From the NCBI GenBank assembly GCA_020217065.1, contig JAIWOB010000132.1, positions 1 through 10,000 of the forward strand: 10,000 bases of DNA. The letters run 5' to 3'. The notes under the pieces were generated by a model. It was not told the origin of the DNA, did no database searches, and was given only the letters and a program-made list of their open reading frames with translations. Origin of the DNA: Chloroflexota bacterium (GTDB taxonomy: Bacteria > Chloroflexota > Anaerolineae > Anaerolineales > Villigracilaceae). Position numbers and translations under genes: made by a program. Shown here in pieces: positions 1 through 5,795 of this stretch; position 1 is the first letter of the stretch, and each line of letters starts with the position of its first letter.

Positions 1-339
1 AACGCCCTGGCGGCAATCCTGCTCCCCTTCATCGGTCAAACTCAAGCCGGGGCGCTGGTTGGATTGTTCGCGTTCTATATCACGTTCGAGTACGTCATCG
101 TCAGTCACATCTCGCTGGCAAGCGAGCTTGTCCCCTCGGCGCGGGCGACCGTGCTTTCGCTCAACTTCACCGGTCACTCGCTTGGACGCGCCCTCGGCGC
201 CCTGCTGGCTGGGTTCATCTATCAAAGATTTGGGTTTTTATTCGTCGCGCTGGCAACGGCGCTTTTCAACCTGGTCGGCTTGCTGGCGTTGAAAATCATG
301 ATTCAATTTCAACCGCAGAGACGCGGTGAGAAAAAATAA
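1..339 (+). CDS. MFS transporter, C-terminal fragment (5' end outside window)
   Basis: The reading frame is open from base 1 to a TAA at 337-339 and gives about 112 residues, so the start lies upstream of the window. The fragment is very hydrophobic. It contains the stretch SELVPSARATVLSLNFTGHS followed by GRALGALLAGFIYQRFGF and a last membrane helix. This resembles the loop and final two helices of a major facilitator superfamily transporter, where a polar loop with 'P..R....S' precedes a glycine-rich helix. It would act in the cytoplasmic membrane; the substrate cannot be told from this part. The last residues, after a helix ending near IMIQF, are the basic tail QPQRRGEKK. That tail is encoded by a palindromic repeat (313-358), so the native C-terminus may have been replaced by repeat sequence. 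Confidence is good for a membrane transporter and moderate for MFS. Confidence 0.7.
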   Translation, partial: NALAAILLPFIGQTQAGALVGLFAFYITFEYVIVSHISLASELVPSARATVLSLNFTGHSLGRALGALLAGFIYQRFGFLFVALATALFNLVGLLALKIMIQFQPQRRGEKK

Positions 340-358
340 AAACTCTGCGCCTCCGCAG
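313..358. repeat. Palindromic dispersed repeat, copy 1
   Basis: The left arm begins ccgcagagacgc (313-324). The right arm ctctgcgcctccgcag (343-358) pairs with it across an A-rich loop (331-342). The mismatches are A/C on the plus strand and become G/U wobbles on the minus strand, so the fold is better in minus-strand RNA. The repeat contains the MFS stop codon and ends just before the ribosome-binding site of the next gene. A second element with the same arm sequence and a T-rich loop is at 2653-2714. Confidence 0.6.
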
Positions 359-371
359 TGAGAGGATAGAC

Positions 372-914
372 ATGACCAAACCGCCCGAACAAATCGAAAC
401 CGAAAGACTCCTCCTCCGCAAGCCGCGCATGGAAGACGCTCCCGATGTCTTCGACGGCTGGGCGCGGCATCCCGAAGTCACACGCTTCCTCACCTGGCGT
501 CCGCACGAAAGCGTGAAGCAAACCGAAGAGTTGATGAGGCGCTCCATCGCCGCCTGGGACGGCGAGACCAATTTCCGCTACCTGCTTGAAATCAAAGAGA
601 GCGGCGCGCTGGCAGGGATGATTGAACTGCGGCTGGAAAGCGCTCCCTTCAAAGTCAGTTTCGGATACACGGGCGCGTACGCCCAGTGGGGCAAAGGCTA
701 CATGACCGAAGCCGCCCGCGCCTGCATTCAATGGGCGTTTGGACAGCCGGGCGTCTACCGCGTTTACGCCACCGTGGATGTGGAAAATATTCCCTCTCAG
801 CGCGTACTGGAAAAAGCGGGGATGCAGCGCGAAGGTCTCTTGCGGCGCGAAAGCCTTCACCCCAACATCAGCCCCGAACCGCGCGATTGCTACATGTATG
901 CCATTGTAAAATAA
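372..914 (+). CDS. GNAT family N-acetyltransferase (RimJ/RimL-like)
   Basis: A 180-residue protein that would transfer an acetyl group from acetyl-CoA to an amine in the cytoplasm. The start IETERLLLRKPRMEDA is typical of the RimJ/RimL-type GNAT group that acetylates protein N-termini or small amines. The acetyl-CoA binding motif is seen as QWGKGYMTEAARA (about residues 106-118), in the place of the family's Q/R-x-x-G-x-G/A. The later NIPSQRVLEKAGM (about 139-151) matches the conserved 'N.(A/P)S.RV.EK.GF' segment. The length is normal for the family. A GAGAGG ribosome-binding site (360-365) lies six bases before the ATG, which supports this start. The gene follows the MFS gene in the same direction, with only the palindromic repeat between them, and converges on the ligase gene. 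The true substrate is unknown; an antibiotic or a ribosomal protein are both possible. Confidence 0.88.
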   Translation: MTKPPEQIETERLLLRKPRMEDAPDVFDGWARHPEVTRFLTWRPHESVKQTEELMRRSIAAWDGETNFRYLLEIKESGALAGMIELRLESAPFKVSFGYTGAYAQWGKGYMTEAARACIQWAFGQPGVYRVYATVDVENIPSQRVLEKAGMQREGLLRRESLHPNISPEPRDCYMYAIVK

Positions 915-952
915 AAAACTGGACAAACCGTAAAAAACTTGTCTGGCTTTTT
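913..952. terminator. Bidirectional terminator-like hairpin between convergent genes
   Basis: Arm 913-926 (aaaaaactggacaa) pairs with 939-952 (ttgtctggcttttt) across a 12-base loop, with one A/C mismatch and two G/U wobbles on the plus strand. Runs of A and T at the two ends give a T tract on either strand. It sits between the GNAT stop (912-914) and the ligase stop (960-962), where a shared terminator is expected. Confidence 0.65.
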
Positions 953-959
953 AATAGGT

Positions 960-2633
960 CTATCCCGCCTCGTTCAAAAACTTCTCGCGGTTGGCGGAAC
1001 GGGCGGTCTTGCCGCTGGAGGTTTTGACAATCCATTTTGCGCCAACAAGATGGACGCGGCGCAAGGCGACCGCTGAATTCTGCGACACATGACGGCGCAG
1101 GGCGTCGGCGATTTTCTGGCGCTCGGCGGGGTTGTCGGTGTCCACCTCGGCGACGATGACGACTTCCTCCGTCCCGGCTTCGGGGTCTTCGACGCCGAAA
1201 GCGACGGCGCGCCCGGCGTGAATGCCCGGCACTTCGTACGCCAGCGCTTCCAAATCCTGCGGGTACACATTCTTCCCGCCGACGATAATCATATCTTTCT
1301 TGCGCCCCGCCACAAAGACTTCCCCGTTCAAAGTGTAGCCGTAGTCGCCGGTCAAGTACCAGCCGTCGCGCAGGGCTTTTTCGGTGGCGTCGGGGCGGTG
1401 ATAATACCCGGTCAACATGCAGTCGCTTTGCAGGGCAATCTCGCCGATGACTCTGTCGGGCAGGACTTCGCCCGCTTCGGACAGAATCCGAATTCGGGTG
1501 TTGTCCAGCGCCCGCCCGGAGGACATCATCCGCAGCGCGGGTTTTCCATCCACTGGAGATTTGGCGACCCGCTCGTTGATGTAGGACTCGCGGTCAATCT
1601 CATCCGTGACGGGCTCGGTCCCCAACGGGGTTTGGGTCACGCCGAAGACGTTTTCCGCCATCGCGTAACTGCATTGAAGCGCGTTCATCCGCAAACCGTA
1701 TTTTTGGAAGCGTTGATAAAACGCCTGATGGCTTTCCCATTTGACGGGCTCGGAGCAGTTGGTAATGACGCGCCATGAAGAGAGGTCAACGCCTTCGAGG
1801 TCGCGCTCGCGGATTTTCTGGGCGCAGAAGTTATAGGCGAAGTTTGGCAGCCACGAAAGCGTCCCCTTGTAACGGCTGACGGCTTGGAAGAGTTTGTGCG
1901 GCGCGCGCACCCAGTCGAAGGGCGAAAGCAAAACGAGGGTGTTGCCCGAAAGAATCGGCATGAGGAAGCCCGCGATGAGTCCCATATCGTGATAGAGCGG
2001 CAGCCAAGAAACGACGACATCGGCTTCGGTGAGCGCGAGAGCGCGGGCGTACGCTTCGAGTTGATTCAACACCGCCCGATGCGACAGCGCGACTCCCTTT
2101 TGCAGACCCGTCGTCCCGGACGAGTGTTGCAGCAGGACGATTTCAGCGGGCGAGCGAGTCAACCCTGAAAGTTGGTCAAACCCCGGTTCGGACTCCGCTT
2201 CGAGTTGGTCGGTGAGCAGCACACGGCGCACCGAGTCGCCCGCCTTCAACGCCGAGCGGACATCCGCCTCGAATTCAGGGTAGGTCACAATCGCGGCGGG
2301 CTGGGTGACGGCAATCAACGCGGCAAGGTCGGCGCGATACCGTTCCGGCGAAAGTTTCTCAGTCAGAAACGGCATGATGGAGGGAATCGCGCCGCGCAAA
2401 ACCGCCCCCCAAAAGGCATAAACTAAATCTTCGCCGTGCTGGAGAATCAACACAACGACTTCGCCGGGCTGAATCCCTTCGCGGACGTAGGTCTTGGCGT
2501 ACCGCGCCGAGCCGGCGACGAGGTCGTGATACGAAATCGGGAAGTCATCCTTCCCTGCATGTTGCATCACGATGGCTGTCTTTTGCGGATGCGCTCGATA
2601 ATTTTTTTGGATGAGATGGGCAAGCGTGGTCAT
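960..2633 (-). CDS. Fatty-acyl-AMP ligase (FAAL)-like AMP-binding enzyme
   Basis: A 557-residue adenylate-forming enzyme. It should activate a fatty acid with ATP to acyl-AMP and pass it to an acyl carrier protein, in the cytoplasm. Family core motifs are all present: P-loop HSSGTTGLQKG (170-180), WLPLYHDMG (210-218), the A5-type motif SYAMAEN (322-328), TGD (428-430), GRKKDMIIVGGKNVYPQDLE (443-462) and the catalytic lysine in TSSGKTAR (K542). WLPLYHDMG, PNFAY (263-267) and NVYPQDLE are typical of FAALs rather than acyl-CoA synthetases. The length is close to the FAAL norm. The ATG at 2633 has a weak GGAA site before it. The ACP gene lies 110 bases upstream on the same strand, which supports ACP loading as the role; a palindromic repeat separates the two. 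No polyketide or peptide synthetase is visible nearby. An acyl-CoA ligase remains possible because the FAAL-specific insertion was not verified. Confidence 0.85.
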   Translation of the reverse strand: MTTLAHLIQKNYRAHPQKTAIVMQHAGKDDFPISYHDLVAGSARYAKTYVREGIQPGEVVVLILQHGEDLVYAFWGAVLRGAIPSIMPFLTEKLSPERYRADLAALIAVTQPAAIVTYPEFEADVRSALKAGDSVRRVLLTDQLEAESEPGFDQLSGLTRSPAEIVLLQHSSGTTGLQKGVALSHRAVLNQLEAYARALALTEADVVVSWLPLYHDMGLIAGFLMPILSGNTLVLLSPFDWVRAPHKLFQAVSRYKGTLSWLPNFAYNFCAQKIRERDLEGVDLSSWRVITNCSEPVKWESHQAFYQRFQKYGLRMNALQCSYAMAENVFGVTQTPLGTEPVTDEIDRESYINERVAKSPVDGKPALRMMSSGRALDNTRIRILSEAGEVLPDRVIGEIALQSDCMLTGYYHRPDATEKALRDGWYLTGDYGYTLNGEVFVAGRKKDMIIVGGKNVYPQDLEALAYEVPGIHAGRAVAFGVEDPEAGTEEVVIVAEVDTDNPAERQKIADALRRHVSQNSAVALRRVHLVGAKWIVKTSSGKTARSANREKFLNEAG

Positions 2634-2652
2634 GAATTTCCAAAACCATTCG

Positions 2653-2714
2653 CCGCGGAGACGTTGAGGCGCCGAGTTTTTTCTTGTTTTCTCGGCGTCT
2701 CCGCGCCTTCGCGG
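2653..2714. repeat. Palindromic dispersed repeat, copy 2 (24-bp arms)
   Basis: Arm 2653-2676 (begins ccgcggagacg, ends gccgag) and arm 2691-2714 (begins ctcggcgtctccgcg, ends cgcgg) are inverted copies matching at about 19 of 24 positions, around a T-rich 14-base loop. The arms resemble copy 1 at 313-358. The element lies between the ACP stop and the ligase start. In minus-strand RNA it would form a large hairpin between the two genes and could tune their relative expression or RNA stability. Confidence 0.75.
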
Positions 2715-2743
2715 TCAGGCGTTGAATTTTTACCAGCGGCGAA

Positions 2744-2986
2744 TTACTGCCGCGACATAATCAACTTCGCAAGTTGTTCCAGCGAGTCGAAGGTGTCGGC
2801 GTTGAGTTCGGTATCCTCAATGCGGACGCCGAAGGTATCCTCGACAAACAGGCTTAAATCCATCAGGCTAAAAGAATCAACCAGCCCGCTGGAAATAAGC
2901 GGTTCCGTCGCGCTGATGACGCGGTTGGGTTGTTTGAGAATCTTCGCGGCAATAAAGTTGGATAACCGGAGAATGATTTCTTCCAT
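2744..2986 (-). CDS. Acyl carrier protein
   Basis: An 80-residue acidic protein of normal ACP length. The segment SSGLVDSFSLMDLSLFVEDTFGV (about 32-54) carries the 4'-phosphopantetheine attachment serine S38 in a 'DS(L/F)' context, followed by the amphipathic helix II typical of carrier proteins. Helix I (EEIILRLSNFIAAKIL) and the last helix (SLEQLAKLIM) are also in place. A longer frame reaches back to 3085, but the ATG at 2986 is preferred: it gives the family length and has AAGGA six bases upstream, whereas the extra 33 residues would run across the opposite promoter. It lies upstream of the acyl-AMP ligase gene on the same strand, and is most simply the carrier that receives the acyl chain. 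It looks like a specialised carrier and not the housekeeping AcpP, since no fatty-acid synthesis genes surround it. Confidence 0.9.
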   Translation of the reverse strand: MEEIILRLSNFIAAKILKQPNRVISATEPLISSGLVDSFSLMDLSLFVEDTFGVRIEDTELNADTFDSLEQLAKLIMSRQ

Positions 2987-3039
2987 GCTTCTTCCTTTTC
3001 TTGAAATGGGAATCGTCGGCGGGAATTCTACTTCAAAAT

Positions 3040-3066
3040 TTGTTTCCTGCCTTCCTGCGGTATGAT
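3040..3066 (+). promoter_or_regulatory. Probable promoter of the nudix-heparinase operon
   Basis: TATGAT (3061-3066) matches five of six bases of the -10 consensus. TTGTTT (3040-3045) is a weak -35 with a short 15-base gap. Transcription would begin near 3073, just before GGAG (3076-3079) and the ATG at 3089. The -10 overlaps an upstream in-frame ATG at 3062, which argues against that ATG as the start. Confidence 0.5.
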
Positions 3067-3088
3067 TAAAGCATTGGAGACGCATCCC

Positions 3089-3625
3089 ATGTCATTACAA
3101 TCCTGGAAAATTCTACAATCGAGTTACATCCGCCCGCGCTATCGTTTTGACCGCGTAGAGCTGCCCAGCGGAAAAACCTTCGAGGCGGTTGCGCTGGAAT
3201 TTCGCAATTGGGCGTCGGTCATGGCGCTGACCAAAAATCAGGAAGCGGTCCTGGTAAAACAATTTCGTCACGCCGCGCAAGCCGTCGTTTGGGAATTTCC
3301 CGGCGGCGTGGTGGACGACGGCGAAAATCCGCTCGAGGGGGCGCGGCGCGAACTTGCGGAAGAAACGGGCTACACCGCCGCAAATCTTATCGAAGTCGGA
3401 AGGTTCTATCCCAACCCGGCGCTGCAAACCAATTGGATGTACGCCTACCTGGCGTTCAACGCCGAAAAGACGGACATCCAGCGCCTCGACGAAGCCGAAG
3501 ACATCGAAGTGCATCTCGTCCCGCTCGACGAATTAATCGCCATGGCAAAACGCGGCGAATTCCTCAACGGCTTGCAATTGGCGGTTTTATTGCACGCCCT
3601 GGCGCACATCAATCGAATTCAATGA
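3089..3625 (+). CDS. Nudix hydrolase, ADP-ribose/ADP-sugar pyrophosphatase-like
   Basis: A 178-residue protein expected to split a nucleoside diphosphate linked to another group, such as ADP-ribose, into AMP and a sugar phosphate, using Mg2+ in the cytoplasm. The Nudix box is complete: G73, E79, R87-E88-L89, E91-E92, G94-Y95 match GX5EX7REUXEEXGU exactly. It is preceded by WEFPGG (68-73), as in the ADP-ribose pyrophosphatase group. FYPNPALQTNWMYAYLA (107-122) also resembles that group's loop, where 'PG.s.E...Y.A' is usual. The ATG at 3089 has GGAG nine bases upstream; the upstream ATG at 3062 lies within a promoter -10 and has no ribosome-binding site. The TGA overlaps the heparinase ATG (ATGA, 3622-3625), which indicates translational coupling. 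The exact substrate is not fixed by the sequence. Confidence 0.9.
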   Translation: MSLQSWKILQSSYIRPRYRFDRVELPSGKTFEAVALEFRNWASVMALTKNQEAVLVKQFRHAAQAVVWEFPGGVVDDGENPLEGARRELAEETGYTAANLIEVGRFYPNPALQTNWMYAYLAFNAEKTDIQRLDEAEDIEVHLVPLDELIAMAKRGEFLNGLQLAVLLHALAHINRIQ

Positions 3626-5550
3626 AATCGAAGTTTTTCGTCGGTCTCAAATACCTCCTCCAGTTCGGTTTCCGTCCGCTGGCGTGGTATGCCTTGTATC
3701 AATTCGGCTTGCTCACTGGGCGCTACAAAAGGCTTGACCGCAGACCGCAGACCGCCGTCCATCGTCCATCGTCTACCGCCCATTGTCTTTTCCATCCTCC
3801 CTCCCCTGACCAACTTTCCCAAACCCTCGGCGAAGAGGGCAAAACGCTTCTTTTCAAGGAAGCCGATGAAATCGTAAATGGACAAGTCCGCGTTTTCGGC
3901 AAGCTCGTTCCGCTTGACTTCACCCACCCCGAACCCCTCCGCCACTGGACGGAGTACGAAACAAACCACGCCCTCATTTCTCGGTTCGCGTCCCTCGTCC
4001 CTCACTCCGACATCAAATTCCTCTGGGAACCCGCCCGCTTCGGCTGGGCGTTCGCTCTTGGACGCGCCTACCGCCTGACGCAAGACGAAAAATACGCCCA
4101 AGCCTTCTGGCGGCATTTCGAATCCTTCACCCAAGCCAATCCCGCCAACCTAGGTCCGCACTGGATGAACGGGCAGGAAGTCGCCATCCGCCTGATGGCT
4201 CTCGTCTGGTGCGCCCACGTCTTCCCAAACCAATCGCCCAATTACCAGCTACTAATTACCTCCATCCACCGTCACGCTGCCCGCCTCCCCGCCACCCTGC
4301 CCTACGCCCGCTCGCAAAATAACAATCACCTCGTCACCGAAGCCGCCGCGATTTACACGGCGGGATTATTTTTTGATAACGCCAAATGGCGCGTCCTCGG
4401 CTGGAAATGGCTCAACTGGGCGTTTCAAAATCAAATTGGCGGCTACGGCGAATATATTCAGCACAGCGCAAACTACCATCGGTTGACGCTGCAAACCGCC
4501 TTATGGGTCAACCTCATCAAGCGCGAAGCCTTCCCGGCGAAAACGGCTCAGGCTCTTGGACGCTCCGCTCACTGGCTTTTCTCCCTGCTGGATAACGAAT
4601 CGGGACTGACCCCCAACTTGGGAGCCAACGACGGGGCTTTGATTTTCCCCTTGAGTTCCTCCGCCTTTGAAGATTACCGTCCCACCGTGCAAGCCGCCGC
4701 CCGCGCCTTCCTGCGGACTGGGCTCCCCGCTGGCGTTTGGGATGAAATGTCCCTTTGGTTCGGTCTCAAACCCGCCGAGCGGGTCGCCGACTCCAGCGCC
4801 TATCTCACCGACAACCTGCGCGGACAGAACTCCTGGGCGTATCTCCGCGCTTCGCATTTCAAGAGCCGCCTCTCGCACATTGACCAACTGCACCTCGACC
4901 TTTGGTGGCGCGGACTGAACGTCACACAGGACGCAGGAACCTATTTATACAACGCCCCGCCGCCCTGGGACAATCCGCTGGCGACGACGCGAGTCCACAA
5001 CACGGTTACGGTGGATGGGCGCGACCAGATGACCCGAGCAGGTCGCTTCCTCGTTTTGGATTGGGCAAGCGCCTACTCGAAGAATCTCATCGAGACCGAT
5101 GAAAATATTCTGGGACGAGTCCGCGCCTTCCATTGCGGCTATGGCAGCGTCAAGCACGAGCGCACGGTTACGGTTTATCGGGACGAACGCTGGACGGTTG
5201 AAGATAAACTTACGTCCCCCCGCCGCCGTCCGCATACCTACCGTCTCCACTGGCTCCTGCCCGACTGGGAGCATCAACTCGAAGAAACGGAATCAACCGT
5301 CAGATTAAGACTCAAATCCCCTTATGGCTGGATAACCCTTTCCTCCTTCATCCTTCACGCGAAGCGTTCATCCTTTTCTGTCTCCCTCGTCCGCGCAGGA
5401 GAATTGATTCGCGGTCAACGTGAAGTCCTCCCCTACGAAGGCTGGGTCTCCCGCCGCTATGGGCAAAAAGTCCCCGCCCTCTCCCTCGCTTTCGAAGTCG
5501 CCTCGGAATACAACGTTACGTTTAGCAGCGACTTTACCTTCCCCCAATAA
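3622..5550 (+). CDS. Heparinase II/III family protein (putative polysaccharide lyase)
   Basis: A 642-residue protein. The family folds as an N-terminal alpha barrel and a C-terminal beta sandwich, and cleaves uronic-acid polysaccharides by beta-elimination. Family-like segments are WMNGQEVAIR (181-190), NNNHLVTEAA (233-242), GEYIQHSANYHRLTLQ (276-291), SHIDQLHLDLWWRGLNVTQDAGTYLYN (418-444) and TRVHNTVTVDGRDQM (456-470). N235, Y285 and H419 are candidates for the family's catalytic Asn, Tyr and His, an assignment from motif position only. The N-terminus is hydrophobic but not a clear cleavable signal peptide, so location is uncertain. The start is set by ATGA overlap with the nudix stop and there is no own ribosome-binding site. 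Odd: residues 39-52 (DRRPQTAVHRPSST) and about 204-216 are encoded by DNA with 7-nt periodicity, unlike the rest of the gene. Such proteins also occur in surface-polysaccharide clusters, where the target may be the cell's own polymer. Confidence 0.85.
   Translation: MKSKFFVGLKYLLQFGFRPLAWYALYQFGLLTGRYKRLDRRPQTAVHRPSSTAHCLFHPPSPDQLSQTLGEEGKTLLFKEADEIVNGQVRVFGKLVPLDFTHPEPLRHWTEYETNHALISRFASLVPHSDIKFLWEPARFGWAFALGRAYRLTQDEKYAQAFWRHFESFTQANPANLGPHWMNGQEVAIRLMALVWCAHVFPNQSPNYQLLITSIHRHAARLPATLPYARSQNNNHLVTEAAAIYTAGLFFDNAKWRVLGWKWLNWAFQNQIGGYGEYIQHSANYHRLTLQTALWVNLIKREAFPAKTAQALGRSAHWLFSLLDNESGLTPNLGANDGALIFPLSSSAFEDYRPTVQAAARAFLRTGLPAGVWDEMSLWFGLKPAERVADSSAYLTDNLRGQNSWAYLRASHFKSRLSHIDQLHLDLWWRGLNVTQDAGTYLYNAPPPWDNPLATTRVHNTVTVDGRDQMTRAGRFLVLDWASAYSKNLIETDENILGRVRAFHCGYGSVKHERTVTVYRDERWTVEDKLTSPRRRPHTYRLHWLLPDWEHQLEETESTVRLRLKSPYGWITLSSFILHAKRSSFSVSLVRAGELIRGQREVLPYEGWVSRRYGQKVPALSLAFEVASEYNVTFSSDFTFPQ
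3736..3777. repeat. Heptanucleotide tandem repeat array inside heparinase gene
   Basis: Six units in strict 7-base phase: gaccgca twice, gaccgcc, gtccatc twice, gtctacc. The 42 bases keep the frame and encode residues 39-52, a low-complexity stretch between the N-terminal helix and the catalytic body. A looser 7-base pattern may go on to about 3812. Confidence 0.75.
4233..4267. repeat. Heptanucleotide repeat stretch inside heparinase gene
   Basis: Two copies of aattacc (4240-4246 and 4254-4260) are separated by exactly one heptamer, agctact, and flanked by atcgccc and tccatcc. This encodes SPNYQLLITSIH (about 205-216). Its composition, AT-richer than the surrounding gene, and its 7-base phase suggest the same kind of element as at 3736-3777. 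Confidence 0.5.
5341..5375. repeat. Possible heptanucleotide repeat stretch near heparinase 3' end
   Basis: Units tcctcct and tcatcct in 7-base phase are followed by tcacgcg, aagcgtt and catcctt. The 9-mer ttcatcctt occurs at 5347 and 5368, 21 bases (three heptamers) apart. The middle, acgcgaagcgt, can form a small hairpin. This is weaker than the array at 3736. Confidence 0.35.
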
Positions 5551-5564
5551 ACACGCTCCGTTCG

Positions 5565-5606
5565 CCATTCACAAATCTCCCCAATTACCATTTACCAATC
5601 CACTCA
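5565..5606. repeat. Degenerate heptanucleotide repeat after heparinase stop
   Basis: Units ccattca, then ccccaat, taccatt, taccaat and ccactca fall in one 7-base phase in the noncoding DNA after the heparinase gene. The tacca-type units resemble aattacc at 4240. The stretch also supplies the -35-like TTTACC of the corA promoter candidate. Confidence 0.45.
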
Positions 5607-5619
5607 TCGGGCGTAAAAT
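5591..5619 (+). promoter_or_regulatory. Candidate corA promoter
   Basis: TTTACC (5591-5596) and TAAAAT (5614-5619) match four and five bases of the -35 and -10 consensus, with an ideal 17-base gap. Transcription from it would start near 5626, leaving about 170 untranslated bases before corA. Confidence 0.5.
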
Positions 5620-5625
5620 AGCCGC

Positions 5626-5795
5626 GCCGCAAAGGCAAGGTAAAGATGTATCGCGCAGAAGAGAATGACCTTGGTTCGTCCGATAATAACCCGCCCAGTA
5701 TAAGGCGCTGGGACGAGGACGCTTTTAACTCAAACATCGCGGTCACGTAGGCGCGCGCCGCCCTGCGTGACTTTACTTCACGCAAGGAGGCTGCC
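5626..5795 (+). promoter_or_regulatory. Structured 5' leader of corA, possible cis-regulatory RNA
   Basis: No gene is seen in 5551-5795. Possible helices are caaggt/accttg (5636-5641 with 5668-5673), tcgtcc/ggacga (5676-5681 with 5711-5716), and cccag/ctggg (5694-5698 with 5708-5712; this shares bases with the previous one). Hairpin A pairs 5741-5747 with 5766-5772 and ggcg 5750-5753 with cgcc 5759-5762. Hairpin B has a perfect 7-bp stem, tgcgtga 5764-5770 with tcacgca 5778-5784. A and B cannot form together. B ends on the first base of a strong AAGGAGG ribosome-binding site (5784-5790), five bases before the corA ATG. I do not recognise the M-box, yybP-ykoY or NiCo riboswitch consensus here. 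A Mg2+- or metal-responsive switch would be logical, but this is inference. Confidence 0.4.

Noticed and set aside
309..926. 205-aa minus-strand open frame opposite the GNAT gene
   Set aside because: No recognisable domain; the plus strand encodes a clear acetyltransferase with a good ribosome-binding site. The frame is a coding shadow in GC-rich DNA.
1089..1778. 229-aa plus-strand open frame opposite the ligase gene
   Set aside because: It lies fully within the ligase, which has all family motifs on the other strand, and its own product shows no domain.
2987..3085. 33-residue N-terminal extension of the ACP
   Set aside because: It overlaps the divergent promoter region and the start of the Nudix leader; the ATG at 2986 has its own ribosome-binding site and gives the usual ACP length.
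3736..3777. CRISPR-like array
   Set aside because: Units are 7 bases with no spacers, so this is a simple tandem repeat, not a CRISPR.
5626..5795. M-box, NiCo or yybP-ykoY riboswitch before corA
   Set aside because: The conserved core sequences of these classes, as I know them, are not visible. A covariance-model scan would settle it.
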